Shown: one piece after another, positions 23,601 to 35,500 of the stretch
Numbering within the stretch: position 1 is the first letter of the stretch
Layout of the letters: the number at the start of each line of letters is the position of its first letter
NCBI GenBank assembly: GCA_948144175.1
Contig: CANXME010001987.1
Location: 597,062-661,061, forward strand
Source of the DNA: Closterium sp. NIES-65
Lineage: Eukaryota > Streptophyta > Zygnematophyceae > Desmidiales > Closteriaceae
Length of the DNA stretch: 64,000 nucleotides
Reading direction: 5' to 3'
Notes under the pieces: generated by a model
Seen by the model: only the letters and a program-made list of their open reading frames with translations
Told to the model about the DNA's origin: nothing
Databases searched by the model: none
Made by a program: the position numbers and the translations under genes

Positions 23601-25544
23601 GGTAGACCCCCTCCCCCCTCAGGGTCCTGCCCCTTCAGGTGTGTCTCAGGTAGACGCGGTTGAGCCTGTCGAGGTCACTGGTGACTCTGGTGCTGCTGAG
23701 GGTGCTGAGCCTGGGGGTGCTGAGACTGGTGGTGCTGAGCCTGGGGGTGCTGGGCATGGGGGTGCTGAGCCTGGGGGTACTACGCCTGGGGGTGCTGAGC
23801 CTGGGGATGCTGAGCCTGGGGGTGCTGAGCTTGGGGGTGCTGGGCCTGGGGGTGCTAAGCTTGGGGTGCTACGCCTGGGGGTGCTTTGCCTGGGGGTGCT
23901 GAGCCTGGAGGTGCTTCGCCTGGAGGTTCTCCGAGTACTTCGTCTCGCAGGGAGCCACTCTCTCCAGAGGAGCTGCGCGAGTGGTTTGCCCGGCGCTGGA
24001 GCCGTGCTGCTGAAGCTGGAGGTTCTTCCGCTACTGAGGGTGCTGCTGTCGCGGGTCCCGGAGGTGCTCGTACTGTTAGTATTGGAGCTGCTGGGCCTGC
24101 GGGTTCGACTAGAGCTGGTGCTGCTGAGGGTGTTGGCGTTGAGACTACTGCTGGCGGTCCTGCTGGGGGTACTCCTGGTGTTGCTGGAGGTTCTGGAGCT
24201 GCTGGAGGTGCTGCTGGAGCGGGTACTCCTGCTGGGGGTACTGGTGCTGTCCCTGCTGTGTCTAGTGTCGCCGCGCGGCCTCGACTGTATTTCGTTCCAC
24301 TCCTGCAGCAGGTTCTTGGTCTTTCGCCTTCTACTGGTCCTCCTCCTCCCTTAGAGTGTCCACAGCCTGTCCCGTCGCAGTTACAGTTACAGCCGTTCTC
24401 CCCACTGCCTGCTCCTTCTCCCTACACTGGTCCTACTGGAGGTCTTGCTGAGCGTCGTGAGCCTGCGTCTCGCCGTGCGTCGCCTGTCCGTGCTGCTCGC
24501 ACTAGTGGTCGTGGTTCGCGTCAGCGTCCTCCTCCTGTCCCTGGCACGCACAGGATATCTCTGCGTCCATCCACCGCTCCTCTGCGTGCCCCTTTGCCTT
24601 CTACTCCTGAGTCCTTTTTTCCTACTCTTGCCGACCCGGAGTCGGACTCTCTTCGTGCTGCCAGTCCTACCGTCACGCGTCTCCTTGCTACTGTCGTCAC
24701 TGACCCTTCTTTCGAGTCTACTGCTGCGTCTGCCCTTGTAGCTGAGCTCGTCGACTTTGCTGCTCGCTGTCGCTTAGACTACGCTGCTAGTCTTGTCGCT
24801 GAGTCTGAGTCTGTCTGTCCTCCGTCCGTCGGGGGTGAGTGTGCCCTTGGCACGGACGTCCTTGAGGAAAGGCAGGAGGATTTCGAGTGTCTGGCAGCTG
24901 CTTCACCTCATCTCGTGTCCGTACTGCTTACCTCTGAGGGAGACCCGGACGCACTAGACATCCTGACTTCGCGCTCTTACGCAGAGGCGATAGAGGGTCC
25001 CTACTCCTCTCAGTGGCAGGCAGCTACGGATGCAGAGATGGCTTCCTGGAAGTCCACAGGCACCTACGTTGAGGCTGTCCCCCTTTATGGGGCGAACATC
25101 GTCAGTGGCATGTGGATCTTCAGGGTGAAGCGGCCGCCGGGTTCTCCGCCTGTCTTCAAGGTGCGTTACGTGGCTCGTGGCTTCAGTCAGCGGCAGGGAG
25201 TTGACTACTTTCAGACCTTCTCCCCCACCCTGAAGATGACCACTCTTCGGGTAGTGCTGCACGTTGCTGCTCACCGTGACTACGAGCTGCACTCTCTCGA
25301 CTTCAGCACAGCTTTCTTACATGGCAACCTACACGAGGAGATCTGGCTGCGCCGCCCACCTGGCTTCACTGGGTCTTTCCCTCCTGGTACCCAGTGGAGA
25401 TTCCGGCGTCCAGTCTACGGTCTCTGCCAGGCGCCACGTGAGTGGCACGACACACTGAGGACTACACTTGCGGCTCTTGGGTTTGCTCCTTCTTTTGCCG
25501 ACGCGTCGCTGTTTCTGCGCACCGACACCTCTCTGCCGCCATTC
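20620..25544 (+). pseudogene. Copia C gag-pol polyprotein (broken, truncated)
   Basis: Gag starts at ATG 20,620 (MATPSVLAFDAEGRAIDFEV), meets TAG at 20,803, and is thrown out of frame at a 12-base C run (about 21,081-21,092). Then come capsid end, poly-Gly linker (21,415-21,650), the C-x13-C-x3-H-x4-C knuckle (about 21,783-21,855) and TAG at 21,914 (EIPR-stop). Protease TLDSGAS is near 22,195 and a deletion follows in the ADPSGG region near 22,265. Integrase carries HMDVWGPARVRGQG, HSDRGREF and SPQQNGIAERRIG (22,840-23,180). The Gly/Glu-Pro repeat linker is 23,690-23,930, with a frame change. RT runs from AELVDFAARCRLDYAAS (24,740) through WIFRVKRPPGSP and DYELHSLDFSTAFLHGN to SLFLRTDTSLPPF at 25,544, where homology ends. 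Confidence 0.9.
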
Positions 25545-25647
25545 TCTGAGGAGCCGGGGCTTCCGCGATATACACGCACTCACGTAGCGGAGGGGGCTTC
25601 TTGAGGGGGGGGGGGGGGGGGGGGGGTAGTGTAAGGAATTTTCTCGA
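25545..25647 (+). repeat. Duplicated gypsy segment (chromodomain end, G tract, LTR start)
   Basis: Repeats 19,375-19,467 almost exactly: CTGAGGAGCCGGGGCTTCCG through the purine tract and TAGTG(C/T)AAGGAATTTTCTCGA. Differences are the G-run length and one C/T change. It lies on both sides of copia C. It is far longer than the 5-bp duplications made by the other LTR elements, so it is not a target-site duplication of C. Confidence 0.88.
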
Positions 25648-25956
25648 TATTCCTTAGCGCGCCCTGCAACATCGCGTACAGCAGCAGCCGTTGTTCGCCT
25701 GTTACTGCTAACGGGGCTTCGCCGACTTCGCGCGCACTGTTTCACCAAACCTCGCACTGCTGGCCTGGCTGTGTCGGCCTACGCTTCGGGACTAGCCCGA
25801 GCCTCGCTTCTAGCGTAGCACTAGCTAGCTCGCACGCACCGCGTTACCGTTTGCATGTTTCACGTATAAATGTTCGCTCATGCCTTCGCTCACATTTTGT
25901 ACTCGTTTGACACCTTAGTGCATTTCTCGCTACTTCGATTCATTGCACCCGTAACA
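25630..25956 (+). repeat. 3' LTR of the gypsy element
   Basis: About 327 bp, TGTAAGGAATT...CACCCGTAACA, directly after the G-rich polypurine tract. It contains a TATAAA at 25,865-25,870, a possible promoter TATA box with the transcript start downstream. The partner LTR is outside the window. Confidence 0.82.
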
Positions 25957-26209
25957 GATCTCAAATATCGAGAAACAGGTGGACGAGGTGTGACATTGTA
26001 TAATAAACGTGAAAAGAAAGCATACAATAAAAATATGATATGAAATATTGCAAACTGCACCAGGGTAGCCAATATAATTTCCACTATTCCCAAGCAGAGC
26101 ACTAATAGTTGACTTTGAGAGAGCATGACAAATCAAGTGATTCACACAAAGCTTTGTCCCAATATCCACAATTGAAATTAGTCTGACCCCTTTTTGCAAA
26201 ATATGTCAA
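25957..26209. other. Intergenic, AT-rich; 3' flank of the S1-domain gene
   Basis: About 250 bases between the gypsy LTR and the S1-domain gene stop codon. Contains GTATAATAAACG and AATAAAAATATG on the plus strand. It probably includes the 3' UTR of the minus-strand S1 gene. No gene seen. Confidence 0.6.
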
Positions 26210-29200
26210 TCACAACTGCCCAATCGCTTGTTGGATGGCACCTCTGATTGCTTCCTTATCAAGGTCCGATTCCACTAGCAGCTGCATACTCAGATGAAAA
26301 AAGAAAAAGAAAAAGGAAACAAAATATACACATGAATAAGTGCCCAGCCCACCCAATAAAATAGCAAGTCACACCACCATCAAGCGGACGAAGGATAAAT
26401 AAGGTAGACAGTTACGTCATGAAACATGGAATTTTAGTCAAGGAAGATCGTTACCTCTTGGATGGTCAGCCCTGCACGTGCTACAAGCTTGTAATCTGAG
26501 TCTGACTGTGATGCCAGGAAGATCTGTGAGAGCGCAGATTAGGGATTGTGTAGTGTGATGTGCAGGGAAGGGAGAACGAACAACATTATTCCACCCTGCA
26601 CGGACTACAAACTTGTATTCAGAGTCTGACTGTGACGCCAGCAAAATATGTGAAAACGATTTCAAAGACACGTGAAGTGCAGGTAAGGTACTAAGTTCAG
26701 AAGCGTGGAACAAACATTAGTGAGGATGAGGTATAGTTTTATGCTCAGTACGGTAGATGCAACTCTTGCATCTCCTGGATGAACTATGCCAAAAATGTAA
26801 AAAAATGTAAGGCAAAGGGTTTTTGTGTGCCATCACACTAAAAGCGACTTTTGAGGCGCCTCAAAAGCACATCACACTGAAAACGCGCCTCAAACCAGGC
26901 AGGTCCGGACACCAACAACCATCAAAACTGACTGACAGCAATTCATACCTGAAATCCAGGAGCCAAGGCGCCTCCACCAATCACACGCCCCAGAGTCACC
27001 GACGTTATGCCAGGTGTCTCTCTGAGACTGGCTGCCACTGCTTCCAGCTCAGCTGCTGCCTGTTAAGGGGAGTATCCCAAGCGTGTCAGGAGATTTTCAG
27101 GGGATTGTGGAGAGGTGCAGTGGGAGGGGAGGAGGAAGATATGTAGCATCATATGCAGGGAAAAGTAGCATCACTGTTGAGCTAGTGTGCTAGGTGCACA
27201 CTGCACTACACTGCACCAATCTGCACCGCACCACACTGCACTAAACGCACCTCAAACTGAAGCGGCATGCTTGGAGCGGACTCAGCAGCTTCATGCGCCT
27301 CCTGCCGCCGCCACTGCTGCCGCCCCTGCTGTTGCTGCTGCCGCCCCTGATTCTGCTGCTGCTGCTGCCCCTGCTGCTTCTGTTGTGGCAGCTCCAGTGC
27401 AACGAGCAGGCGCTTTTGAACCGGCTTGCTGCGAAGCACATGCACTGGCAGGGACTGGCGGGTGTGGGCAATCACAGGGTACAGAGTGGAAAGAGGGGAA
27501 AAACATTAGGGAGGTTGGGAAAGGGTGGCTCCAGTGCAACGAGCAGGCGCTTTTGAATTGACTAGCTGCGAAGTACGTGCACTGGCAGGGACTGGGGTGA
27601 GTGGGGTGCAGGGGGGAGGGAGAAAAAGAGTGTGGGAGAATTTATTTGCTGCCGCTGCTTCCTCTGCTGTTGGTGCTGCCCCTGCCCCTGCCCCTGCCCC
27701 GGCTGCTGCCCCTGCCCCTGCCCCTGCCCCGGCTGCTGCCCCTGCCCCTGCCCTGGCTGCTGCCCTTGCAGCGGCTCCAGTGCAACCAGCAGGCGCTTTT
27801 GGACGGGTTTGCTGCGAAGCACATGCACTGGCAGGGACTGGCCGGTGTGTGCGGGCGCAGGGTACGGAAGAAAGAGAGGGGAAGAACGCATGAGGACGGG
27901 AAAGGGTGGCTGCAGAGCAATGAGAAGACGCTTTTGGACGGGTTTTCTGCGAAGCACATGCACTGGCAGGGACTGGCCGGTGCGGGCAGGGTACGAAAGG
28001 GAGAGAGGGGAAAAACACAAGGGAGGTTGGGAAAGGGTGGCTCCAGTGCAACGAGCAGGCGCTTTTGGACTGACTTGCTGCGAAGCACGTGCACTGGCAG
28101 AGACTGGCCGGTGCATGAGGGGTTTGAAGGAGAGGGAGCGGAGGAGGGGGGAGACAGAGGGAGCGGAGGAGGGGGGAGACAGAGGGAGCGGAGGAGGGGG
28201 GAGACAGAGGGAGCGGAGGAGGGGGGAGACAGAGGGAGCGGAGGAGGGGGGAGACAGAGGGAGCGGAGGAGGGGGGAGACAGAGGGAGCGGAGGAGGGGG
28301 GAGACAGAGGGAGCGGAGGAGGGGGGAGACTATTTTTGAGGTGCCTCAAATACGAACGCTTGCATCTGGCTTGCTGCAGAGCACATGCACCGGCAGGGAC
28401 TGGCAGGTGTGAGGGACGGAGGGGAGGAGCGGCGAGGAAGGAAGGGTAGCGAAACGAGAGGGAAGAGACTGCCGCTGTTGCTGCCACTGCTACTGCCGCT
28501 GCTGCTGCCACTGCCACTGCCGCTGCTGCTGCCACTGCCACTGCCGCTGCTGCTGCCACTGCCACTGCCGCTGCTGTGGCTAAACCCTGAACGTTGAACC
28601 CTGACCGTTGAACCCTGAACGTTAAACCCTGACCTAAGCCCAGCCCAGTTGTGTTTACACATACATACATATGATGTGAGCGTGAACATATGGGCAAGCA
28701 CATATTGAGAAGTGAGCATCTGATGCGAATGGGATGAACTGGTGTGGCTTGAAGGGCTAGAGTTGAAAGGTTTAAGGCTTTCGGGTTGGGACGAATTTTG
28801 AAGCGCCTTAAAAGACGTCGTTTGAGGCGCCTCATAGGAAGTGAACATCTGATGTGAATGGGATGAACTGGTGTGGTTTGAAGGCTAGAGTTGAAAGGTT
28901 TAAGGCTTTGAGGTTGTGCTTGGGTTTTGGGCTTTCAGTGTTTGATGCTTGAAGTGTAGAGGTTTAACGGTTTCGAGTTCAGCATTCAGGAATGTGTTAA
29001 GTGCTTGATGTGAAAGCAAGCAAGCACACAGGTGTGATGTGTGGACCTACATGGCCAATGGGGAAGGGCCACGTGTCCACTGGTCCTTGCTTCAGCTGCC
29101 GGATACTGTCATAATGGATCATGACGTTGACTCCGTCCACCTGTGAGGGTGTGACACGTGGCACACACAGGAGACAGGGGATAAAGAAAGGGGCACATGA

Positions 29201-32200
29201 GGAAAGGCACAGATGAGGGTAAGGGAGAATGAGGAGAGGGGCGGATGAGGAAACGAGATAAAGAAAAAACAAAGAGAGAAAAAAAGAGATCAAGCCTTTT
29301 TTGATATGGGTATCAGCAAACTGTAAGCAACAAATATGCATATGCGCTCATACCTGGACGGTCATGTTCATGTCTCCAATGTACACCACTGTGGACGTTA
29401 CAACAACTACGCTTACATGCACTACATAATAAGAAAAAACCATGATCTGCGATGTAGAGCATACCTGAACGGTCATGTTCATGTCACCGATGTACACCAC
29501 TGTGGACGTTACAACATCCCCAGCTTCCAGCCGGTGCTGATGTGGCCATGCCATACCATGCCATGCCATGCCATGCCATGCAGCCATGCGGTGAAGCCAT
29601 GCCATGCAGCCATGCACATGCACAGATGGAAGCGAGAAGGCAGGGGCACAGCAACACACATACATGCATGCATACACGAGTGGTTGAAGAGACTGAGTGA
29701 GTAACGTGGAAGGAGATACGAGGGAGATACGAGCAAGAGACGTGCCTTTGAAATGAACCAAACCCAATATTGACTGTTAAATTCAGCAAAGATTTGTCAC
29801 CTCTGATTAACCCATTGCAAGAAGCAGACGTTTCAGACGTGACAGTGAGAGGGGAGCAAGGAAGTAAGTACGAGCCAGGGAAAGTGAATAGCTCACACTG
29901 GCTCACACTGGCTTATAGAATTTTAAGGACCAAACCTGCCTCATTGGAATGTGGCGAATTTCTAGTCAGCTTGTTGCATCTGAGTTTTCCTTTTGATTTC
30001 TAAGAGAAATCACAGTGACCCACCTGCACCTGCTCCCTCCCTCCGCTCCACCCTCTCCTGCTCCTCCAGATCCGCTCCCCTTTGTGTCACAAGGGTGCTT
30101 CTACTGTGCTCCCTCCCAATTCCAACGACCTGCACGCACTTGATTGAAGAAGTGTTTTGAGACGCCTCAAAACTCCTCCTGCAGTTCAGGAACCCACCTG
30201 CAGCTGTTCCCTTCTCTCCACCCTCTCCTCGTCCTCCAGATCCGCCCCCCTTTGTGTCACAAAGACAGAGCGCGTCTTCGAGTCACACCTTTCAACTCTC
30301 ACTCGCACCTCCTGTAAGGAGATAGGGAGAGGAGAGGGAGGGAGATGGAGGGAAGAGAGGAGGATGGAAACAGGAGGAGGGGAATAATGATCATTTCCAA
30401 AAAAAGAGGGCAATTTCCCCCACATAGGACAAGAAGAGGGCAAGTCTCACCTCCCCCACATAGGACAAGAAGAGGGCAAGTCTCACCTCCCCCACATAGG
30501 ACAAGAAGAGGGCAAGTCTCACCTCCCCCACATAGGACGAGAAGAGGGCAAGTCTCACCTCCCCCACATAGGACAAGAAGAGGGCAAGTCTCACCTCCCC
30601 CACATAGGACAAGAAGAGGGCAAGTCTCACCTCCCCCACATAGGACGAGAAGAGAGCGAGTTTCTCCTGAGTGTACTGCTCACTCAGCTGAACCCTCAAG
30701 GTCTCCACACCCTCCCCTCCAACTGCCCGCTCTTCTCCCTCTCCCCCCTCTCCTTCCATTCTCCCCTCTTCTCCCCCCTCTTCCTTCTCTTCCCCCTTTT
30801 TCCCTTCTTTCCCCTTGTTCCATGCCTTCCATTTCTCCCCTCCCCTGCCTCCCCCCTCCCCCCCACCACTCTCCTCCCGCGCCCCAAACAGGTTCGGGTC
30901 GTGCCCGTTGGCTCGGAGCCAGCCTCGGAAGCTCCACCGGCGGAGCTCCGGGTGCATGTAGCTGGCTGGGAGGAAGGCTTGTACGCCGTTGAGTGAAAGC
31001 TGGGAAATGGAGAACGGGGAAAAAGGAGGACAGATATAGAGAGGGGGGATTTATTCAAAATGTGAGTCTTGGTCTGAAGCTCCATCGGTGCAGCTCCAGG
31101 TGCATGTAACTGGCAGGGAGGAAGGCTTGCACACTGTTGAGTGAAAGCTGAAGATAAGGGGTGGGGGGAAAGGGGAGGTGGGCAGGTGATTGGGACATTG
31201 AAGCAACGCCGGAAGCAAGGCTTGAAGTTCCAGCTATGCAGCTCCGGGTGCATGTAGCTGGCAGGCAGGAAGGCTTGCACTCCGTTGAGGGAGAGCTGGA
31301 GGAATGGGGGGGAGAGAGCGGAGGGGAGAAAGGGAGGAAGAGGAGAGTGGGAGGTTGGGATTGAGGCTAGGTTTGAAGCTACATCAGCGCAGCTCCGTGT
31401 GCATGTAGCTAGTTAGTTGGGAGGAGGGCTTGCATGCCGTTGAGTGAGAGCTGAAGATGGGAGAGAGGAGGGGGGGGTGGGCGGGAGAATGGGAGGGAGA
31501 AGGTGGGCGGGTGATTGGGAGAGAGACGCAAGGGTTGAAGCAAGGGTGGAAGCAAGGCTGACAGGAAAGCAGGCTGACAGGCAAGCAGGCAGCGGGCAAG
31601 CAGGCAGCGGGCAAGCAGGCAGCGGGCTAGCAGGCAGCGGGCTAGCAGGCAGAGGGCTAGCAGGCAGCGGGCTAGCAGGCAGCGGGCTAGCAGCTTACCA
31701 CAAGGCCGCCATGGTTGCAGGTGACAACCTTGGCCATGACTGTTGTGCGCTCGCTCCCTCACTGCCTGAAGCAAGGTCTGGAACTAGGCCTGCAGCGAGA
31801 CTCACAACAAAGCAGGCAGGCAAGCAGGCAGGCAAGCAGGCGGGCAGGCAGGCGGGCAAGCAGGCGGGCAAGCAGGCGGGCAAGCAGGCGGGCAAGCAGG
31901 CGGGCAAGCAGGCGGGCAAGCAGGCAGGAAAGCAGGCGGGCAAGCAGGCGGGCAAGCAGGCAGGCAAGCAGGCGGGCAAGCAGGCGGGCAAGAAGGCGGG
32001 CAAGCAGGCGGGCAAGCAGGCGGGCAAGCAGGCGGGCAAGCAGGCGGGCAAGCAGGCGGGCAAGCAGGCGGGCAAGCAGGCGGGCAAGCAGGCGGGCAAG
32101 CAGGCGGGCAAGCAGGCGGGCAAGCAGGCGGGCAAGCAGGCGGGCAAGCAGGCGGGCAAGCAGGCGGGCAAGCAGGCGGGCAAGCAGGCGGGCAAGCAGG

Positions 32201-32506
32201 CGGGCAAGCAGGCGGGCAAGCAGGCGGGCAAGCAGGCAGGCAAGCAGGCGGGCAAGCAGGCGGGCAAGCAGGCGGGCAAGCAGGCGGGCAAGCAGGCGGG
32301 CAAGCAGGCGGGCAAGCAGGCGGGCAAGCAGCTTACCACGAGGCCGCCGTGGTTGCAGGTGACGACCTTGGCTGGCACTGTTGTGCGCTCCTTCTCTGCC
32401 TGCTGAATCACCTTCTCCTCCTGCCATGTGCCATGTGGCACAGACATGAACATGAACATGATTTTGAAAGGTGAGTATGGATTGGACGCAGACATGAATG
32501 ATGGGT

Positions 32507-32570
<64 letters not shown>

Positions 32571-35500
32571 TACGCACAACTATTTGGGGAATGCAGAATT
32601 ATTTGGTGAACGGAGTGGAATGATGAAGGGGTAGAAGAGAAGAAATAATAAAAATGAGGGGTAAAGGCAATGACCAACACAATTCAAAAGGGTAGAAGTG
32701 CATCTTACCTCAGGAGAAGTATTGAGGCCCCACAGTTTAATGCCCTTTAGCAGATCATCACTGCTATGGGAATCAGCAGCACTTAGTGAAGTGGTATCAG
32801 CACCAGCACCATCAGCAGCGGAAGAGGCAGTTGCAGTGGTGGGAGCAGCAGCAGCAGGAGCAGCAGAAGGAGGAGCAGGCGCAGAGGGAGCAGCAGGAGC
32901 AGAAGCGGCATCAGCAAAGACAGGAACAGCTTCAGCACCAGGAGGCGGGGCGGGGGCAGGCGAGGAGAGGAAAGGGCGTGGTTTGGGGGGGAGGGGCGGG
33001 CGGGGGGAGTCGGGACGGGTGCGGCGCAGGTCGACAGGTGGAGGGGTGACAACTGGGGGAAGGCCCTTGGGGATAGGCGTCACAGCCTGGGGGGTGCTGG
33101 TGTTCAGAGGCTTGGAAGGCCTGCAGTGGGGGAGAGAACAGGGGTGAGTGACTGAGAGACTGGTAGGTCGACAGGTGGCGGGGTGACGACGGGGGGAAGG
33201 CCCTTGGGGATAGGCGTCACAGCCTGGGGGTTGCTGGTGGTCCCAGGCTTGGAAGGCCTGGAGTGGTGGAAAGAACAGGGTTTGGGGGGGAAGGGAGGGC
33301 GAAAGAAATCAGGATGGGTGCGGCGCAGGTCGACAGGCGGAGGGGTGACAACGGGGGGAAGGCCCTTGGGGATAGGCGTCACAGCCTGGGGGTTGCTGAT
33401 GGTCCCAGGCTTGGGGGAGCGGTGGGGGAAAGAATGAGGGTGGGAAGGTGGGGGAGGGGGGAAGGGGTCGGATTACGACTGACAAATCCAGGTGGAGAGG
33501 GGAGACGACGGAGAGAAGACAGACGGGGTGACGAGACGTCTCAAAACAAAAAAAAAAGCCAGAGGAGGACAGGTGGTTTAAGGAGGCCTTGGTGCATTCT
33601 GGCACGATTTTTGAGGCGCCACAACACCACCTGTCCTCTTGTGTGCTCTTCTGACAAGAGTTTCACGGAGGCCTTGCCTTGCTGCATTCTGGCACTCGGA
33701 GAACTTGGGAGGGAAGTGGGGGTGTGCGGGTGGAGAGAGGCCGGGGGAGGGGAGGGGAGGGGAGGGGAGGGGAGGGGAGGGGAGGGGAGGGGAGGGGAGG
33801 GGAGGGGAGGGGAGGGGAGGGGGGGGGGGAGGGGAGGGGAGGGGAGGGGAGGGGAGGGGAGGGGAGGGGGGGGAGGGGCTGTGCGTACCGTTTCTCTGCA
33901 ACCTCTAAAGGTTCAGCGTCTGCAGCAGCCACAGCAGCAACAGTAGCGGTGGTGGCAGCAGGTGCAGGCATCGACTGCAGCAGTGCTGCTTGCCTCCTCT
34001 CCCTCGCCTCTTCCCGCCGCACTGCCTCCTGCACCGTGGCAGACCACTCCCCTGCTGCCGGATCTTCACTATCACCAGCAACACTGGCAGCAATGTTGGC
34101 AGCAACGTTGGCAGCAACGTTGGCAGCAGCAGCAGCAGCAGCGTTGTGTGGGCGTGAAGGGGCCTTCGTTACAGTCACTTTCTTCACTTCCGCCTTTTGC
34201 ACTGGGCCCATCGTCTCTCCTTCACCCTCTCCTTTCGCTGCTGCTCCTCCTCCTCCTCCTCCTGCTCCTGCTACCGCTCCTGCTGCTTCTGCTGCTCCTG
34301 CTGCTTCTGCTACTCCTGCTGCTGCAATCTCTTTTCCAGCGCCCTCGCTGGTCCTTTGACCTGCATCAGCAATCCCAATAACCTTCCCCCCCACTGGTCT
34401 CTGTAACGCTGGCAAGACTTGCTCTCTCTCCTTCTCTTTCTTCTTCGTCTTCCCATCCATCGTCTCCCCCTCCACCCTGCTCGCCTCGTCAGCGCTCACA
34501 GCCTCCCCTGAACCCCCCACTGGTCTCTGTAAAGCCGGCAGGACTTGCTCCCTCTCCTCCTCTTTCGCCATTTCCCTCGTCTTCCCATCCATTGTCTCCC
34601 CTGTCGTGCCCTTGACAGGCACCCTGCTGGCCTCGTCAGCGCTCACAGCCCCCCCTGAACCCCCCACTGGTCTCTGTAACGCCGGCAGGACGACTTCCCT
34701 TTCGTCCTTCTTCTTCTCTGCAGGTCGTTCCCCCTCCACGCCCTTCTCAACCACCACTGTGCTGCTCGCCTCTACCGCGTGCACGGACCCTGCTGGCCTC
34801 TGCAACACGGGCATCACCTCTTCCCTCTCCTCTTTCCCCTTGTTCCCCTTCTTCCCCTTCTTCGCCTTCTTCGCCTTTCCTCCCATCGCCTCCCCTTGCA
34901 CGCCCTTGTCAGAAGAGACCTTGCTCGCCTCTGCAGCATTATCAAACCGCCCAGACCCCGCTGGCCTCTGTAACGACGGCAGAACTTCCTCCCTCTCTTG
35001 CACCTTCGCCTTCACTTTCACGCCCTTATCAGACTCCCCGCTTGCCTCTACCACACTTACAAACCGCTCAGACCCGACTGGCCTCTGTAACGCCGGCAAA
35101 ACTTCCTCCCTTCCCTCCTCCAACTTCTTCTTCGTCTGCCCCTCTCTCTCTTTCTCCCCTTCCTTCTCCGCATCCTTCTGCTGCGCCGTTTCCTCCCTTA
35201 CACCTTTCACCTGTTCACCTGCCTTAGCGCCTGCTGCCCCTGCCAGTGTTGGTCGTCTTGGTGGTGGGGTCAATGGTGCTGCTGGTGCTGTTGTTGATAA
35301 TTCAGATGCAGATGCCGATGCTGATGCTGATGCTGATGCTTCTACTCTCCCCCCATCTCCCTTCCTCTGCACTTTAACTGGTTCTATGATTGCACCCACC
35401 CCTCTGAATTCAGGGGGAAGCGTGTCTTTAACCCCGCCCTCTCCATACATCTGGGACGGTCGTACTGCCCGAATCACAACCGGGACCGCAGCAGGGCGGG

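Larger units (their letters stand above)
19468..25544 (+). mobile_element. Ty1/copia retrotransposon C, 3'-truncated in RT
   Basis: Plus-strand copia element inserted in the 3' LTR of the gypsy. 5' LTR is 19,468-19,599 (TGTCAGAACA...TTTTCTCA), primer site TGGTATCGAGCACG at 19,600, GC-rich leader 19,620-20,560, gag from 20,620, pol to 25,544. It stops in mid-RT, just before the YVDDL block, with no 3' LTR. The next bases duplicate 93 bases of gypsy sequence found left of the element. CTCGA directly precedes the 5' LTR and reappears at 25,643-25,647, as expected for a target duplication, so the 3' half was lost after insertion. Confidence 0.9.
12626..25956 (+). mobile_element. Ty3/gypsy chromovirus-type retrotransposon, host of the nested tower
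   Basis: Plus-strand gypsy element in five surviving pieces: 12,626-13,592, 14,111-14,294, 15,980-17,385, 18,813-19,467 and 25,545-25,956. Read across the insertions they give protease end, RT, RNase H, zinc-binding integrase and chromodomain in gypsy order. Three insertions (MITE, D, E) can be removed cleanly at their target duplications and the frame then continues. The 5' half (LTR, gag, most of protease) is beyond element A and outside the window. In-frame stops (for example TGA after FSKIDV near 13,342, TAG at 16,426) show it is dead. Confidence 0.93.

Noticed and set aside
25545-25647. The 100-bp duplication as a target-site duplication of copia C
   Set aside because: All other LTR insertions here make 5-bp duplications, and C has no 3' LTR; CTCGA already serves as its expected duplication.
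27601-28835. Open frames of 200-400 codons in both directions at 27.6-28.8 kb
   Set aside because: They span exon echoes, CTGCCC tracts and the 25-bp minisatellite inside an S1-gene intron.
31444-32579. Long frames rich in Lys-Gln-Ala-Gly, Arg-Ala-Ser or Leu-Pro-Ala-Cys
   Set aside because: Periodicity of the 12-bp minisatellite keeps all frames open; not proteins.
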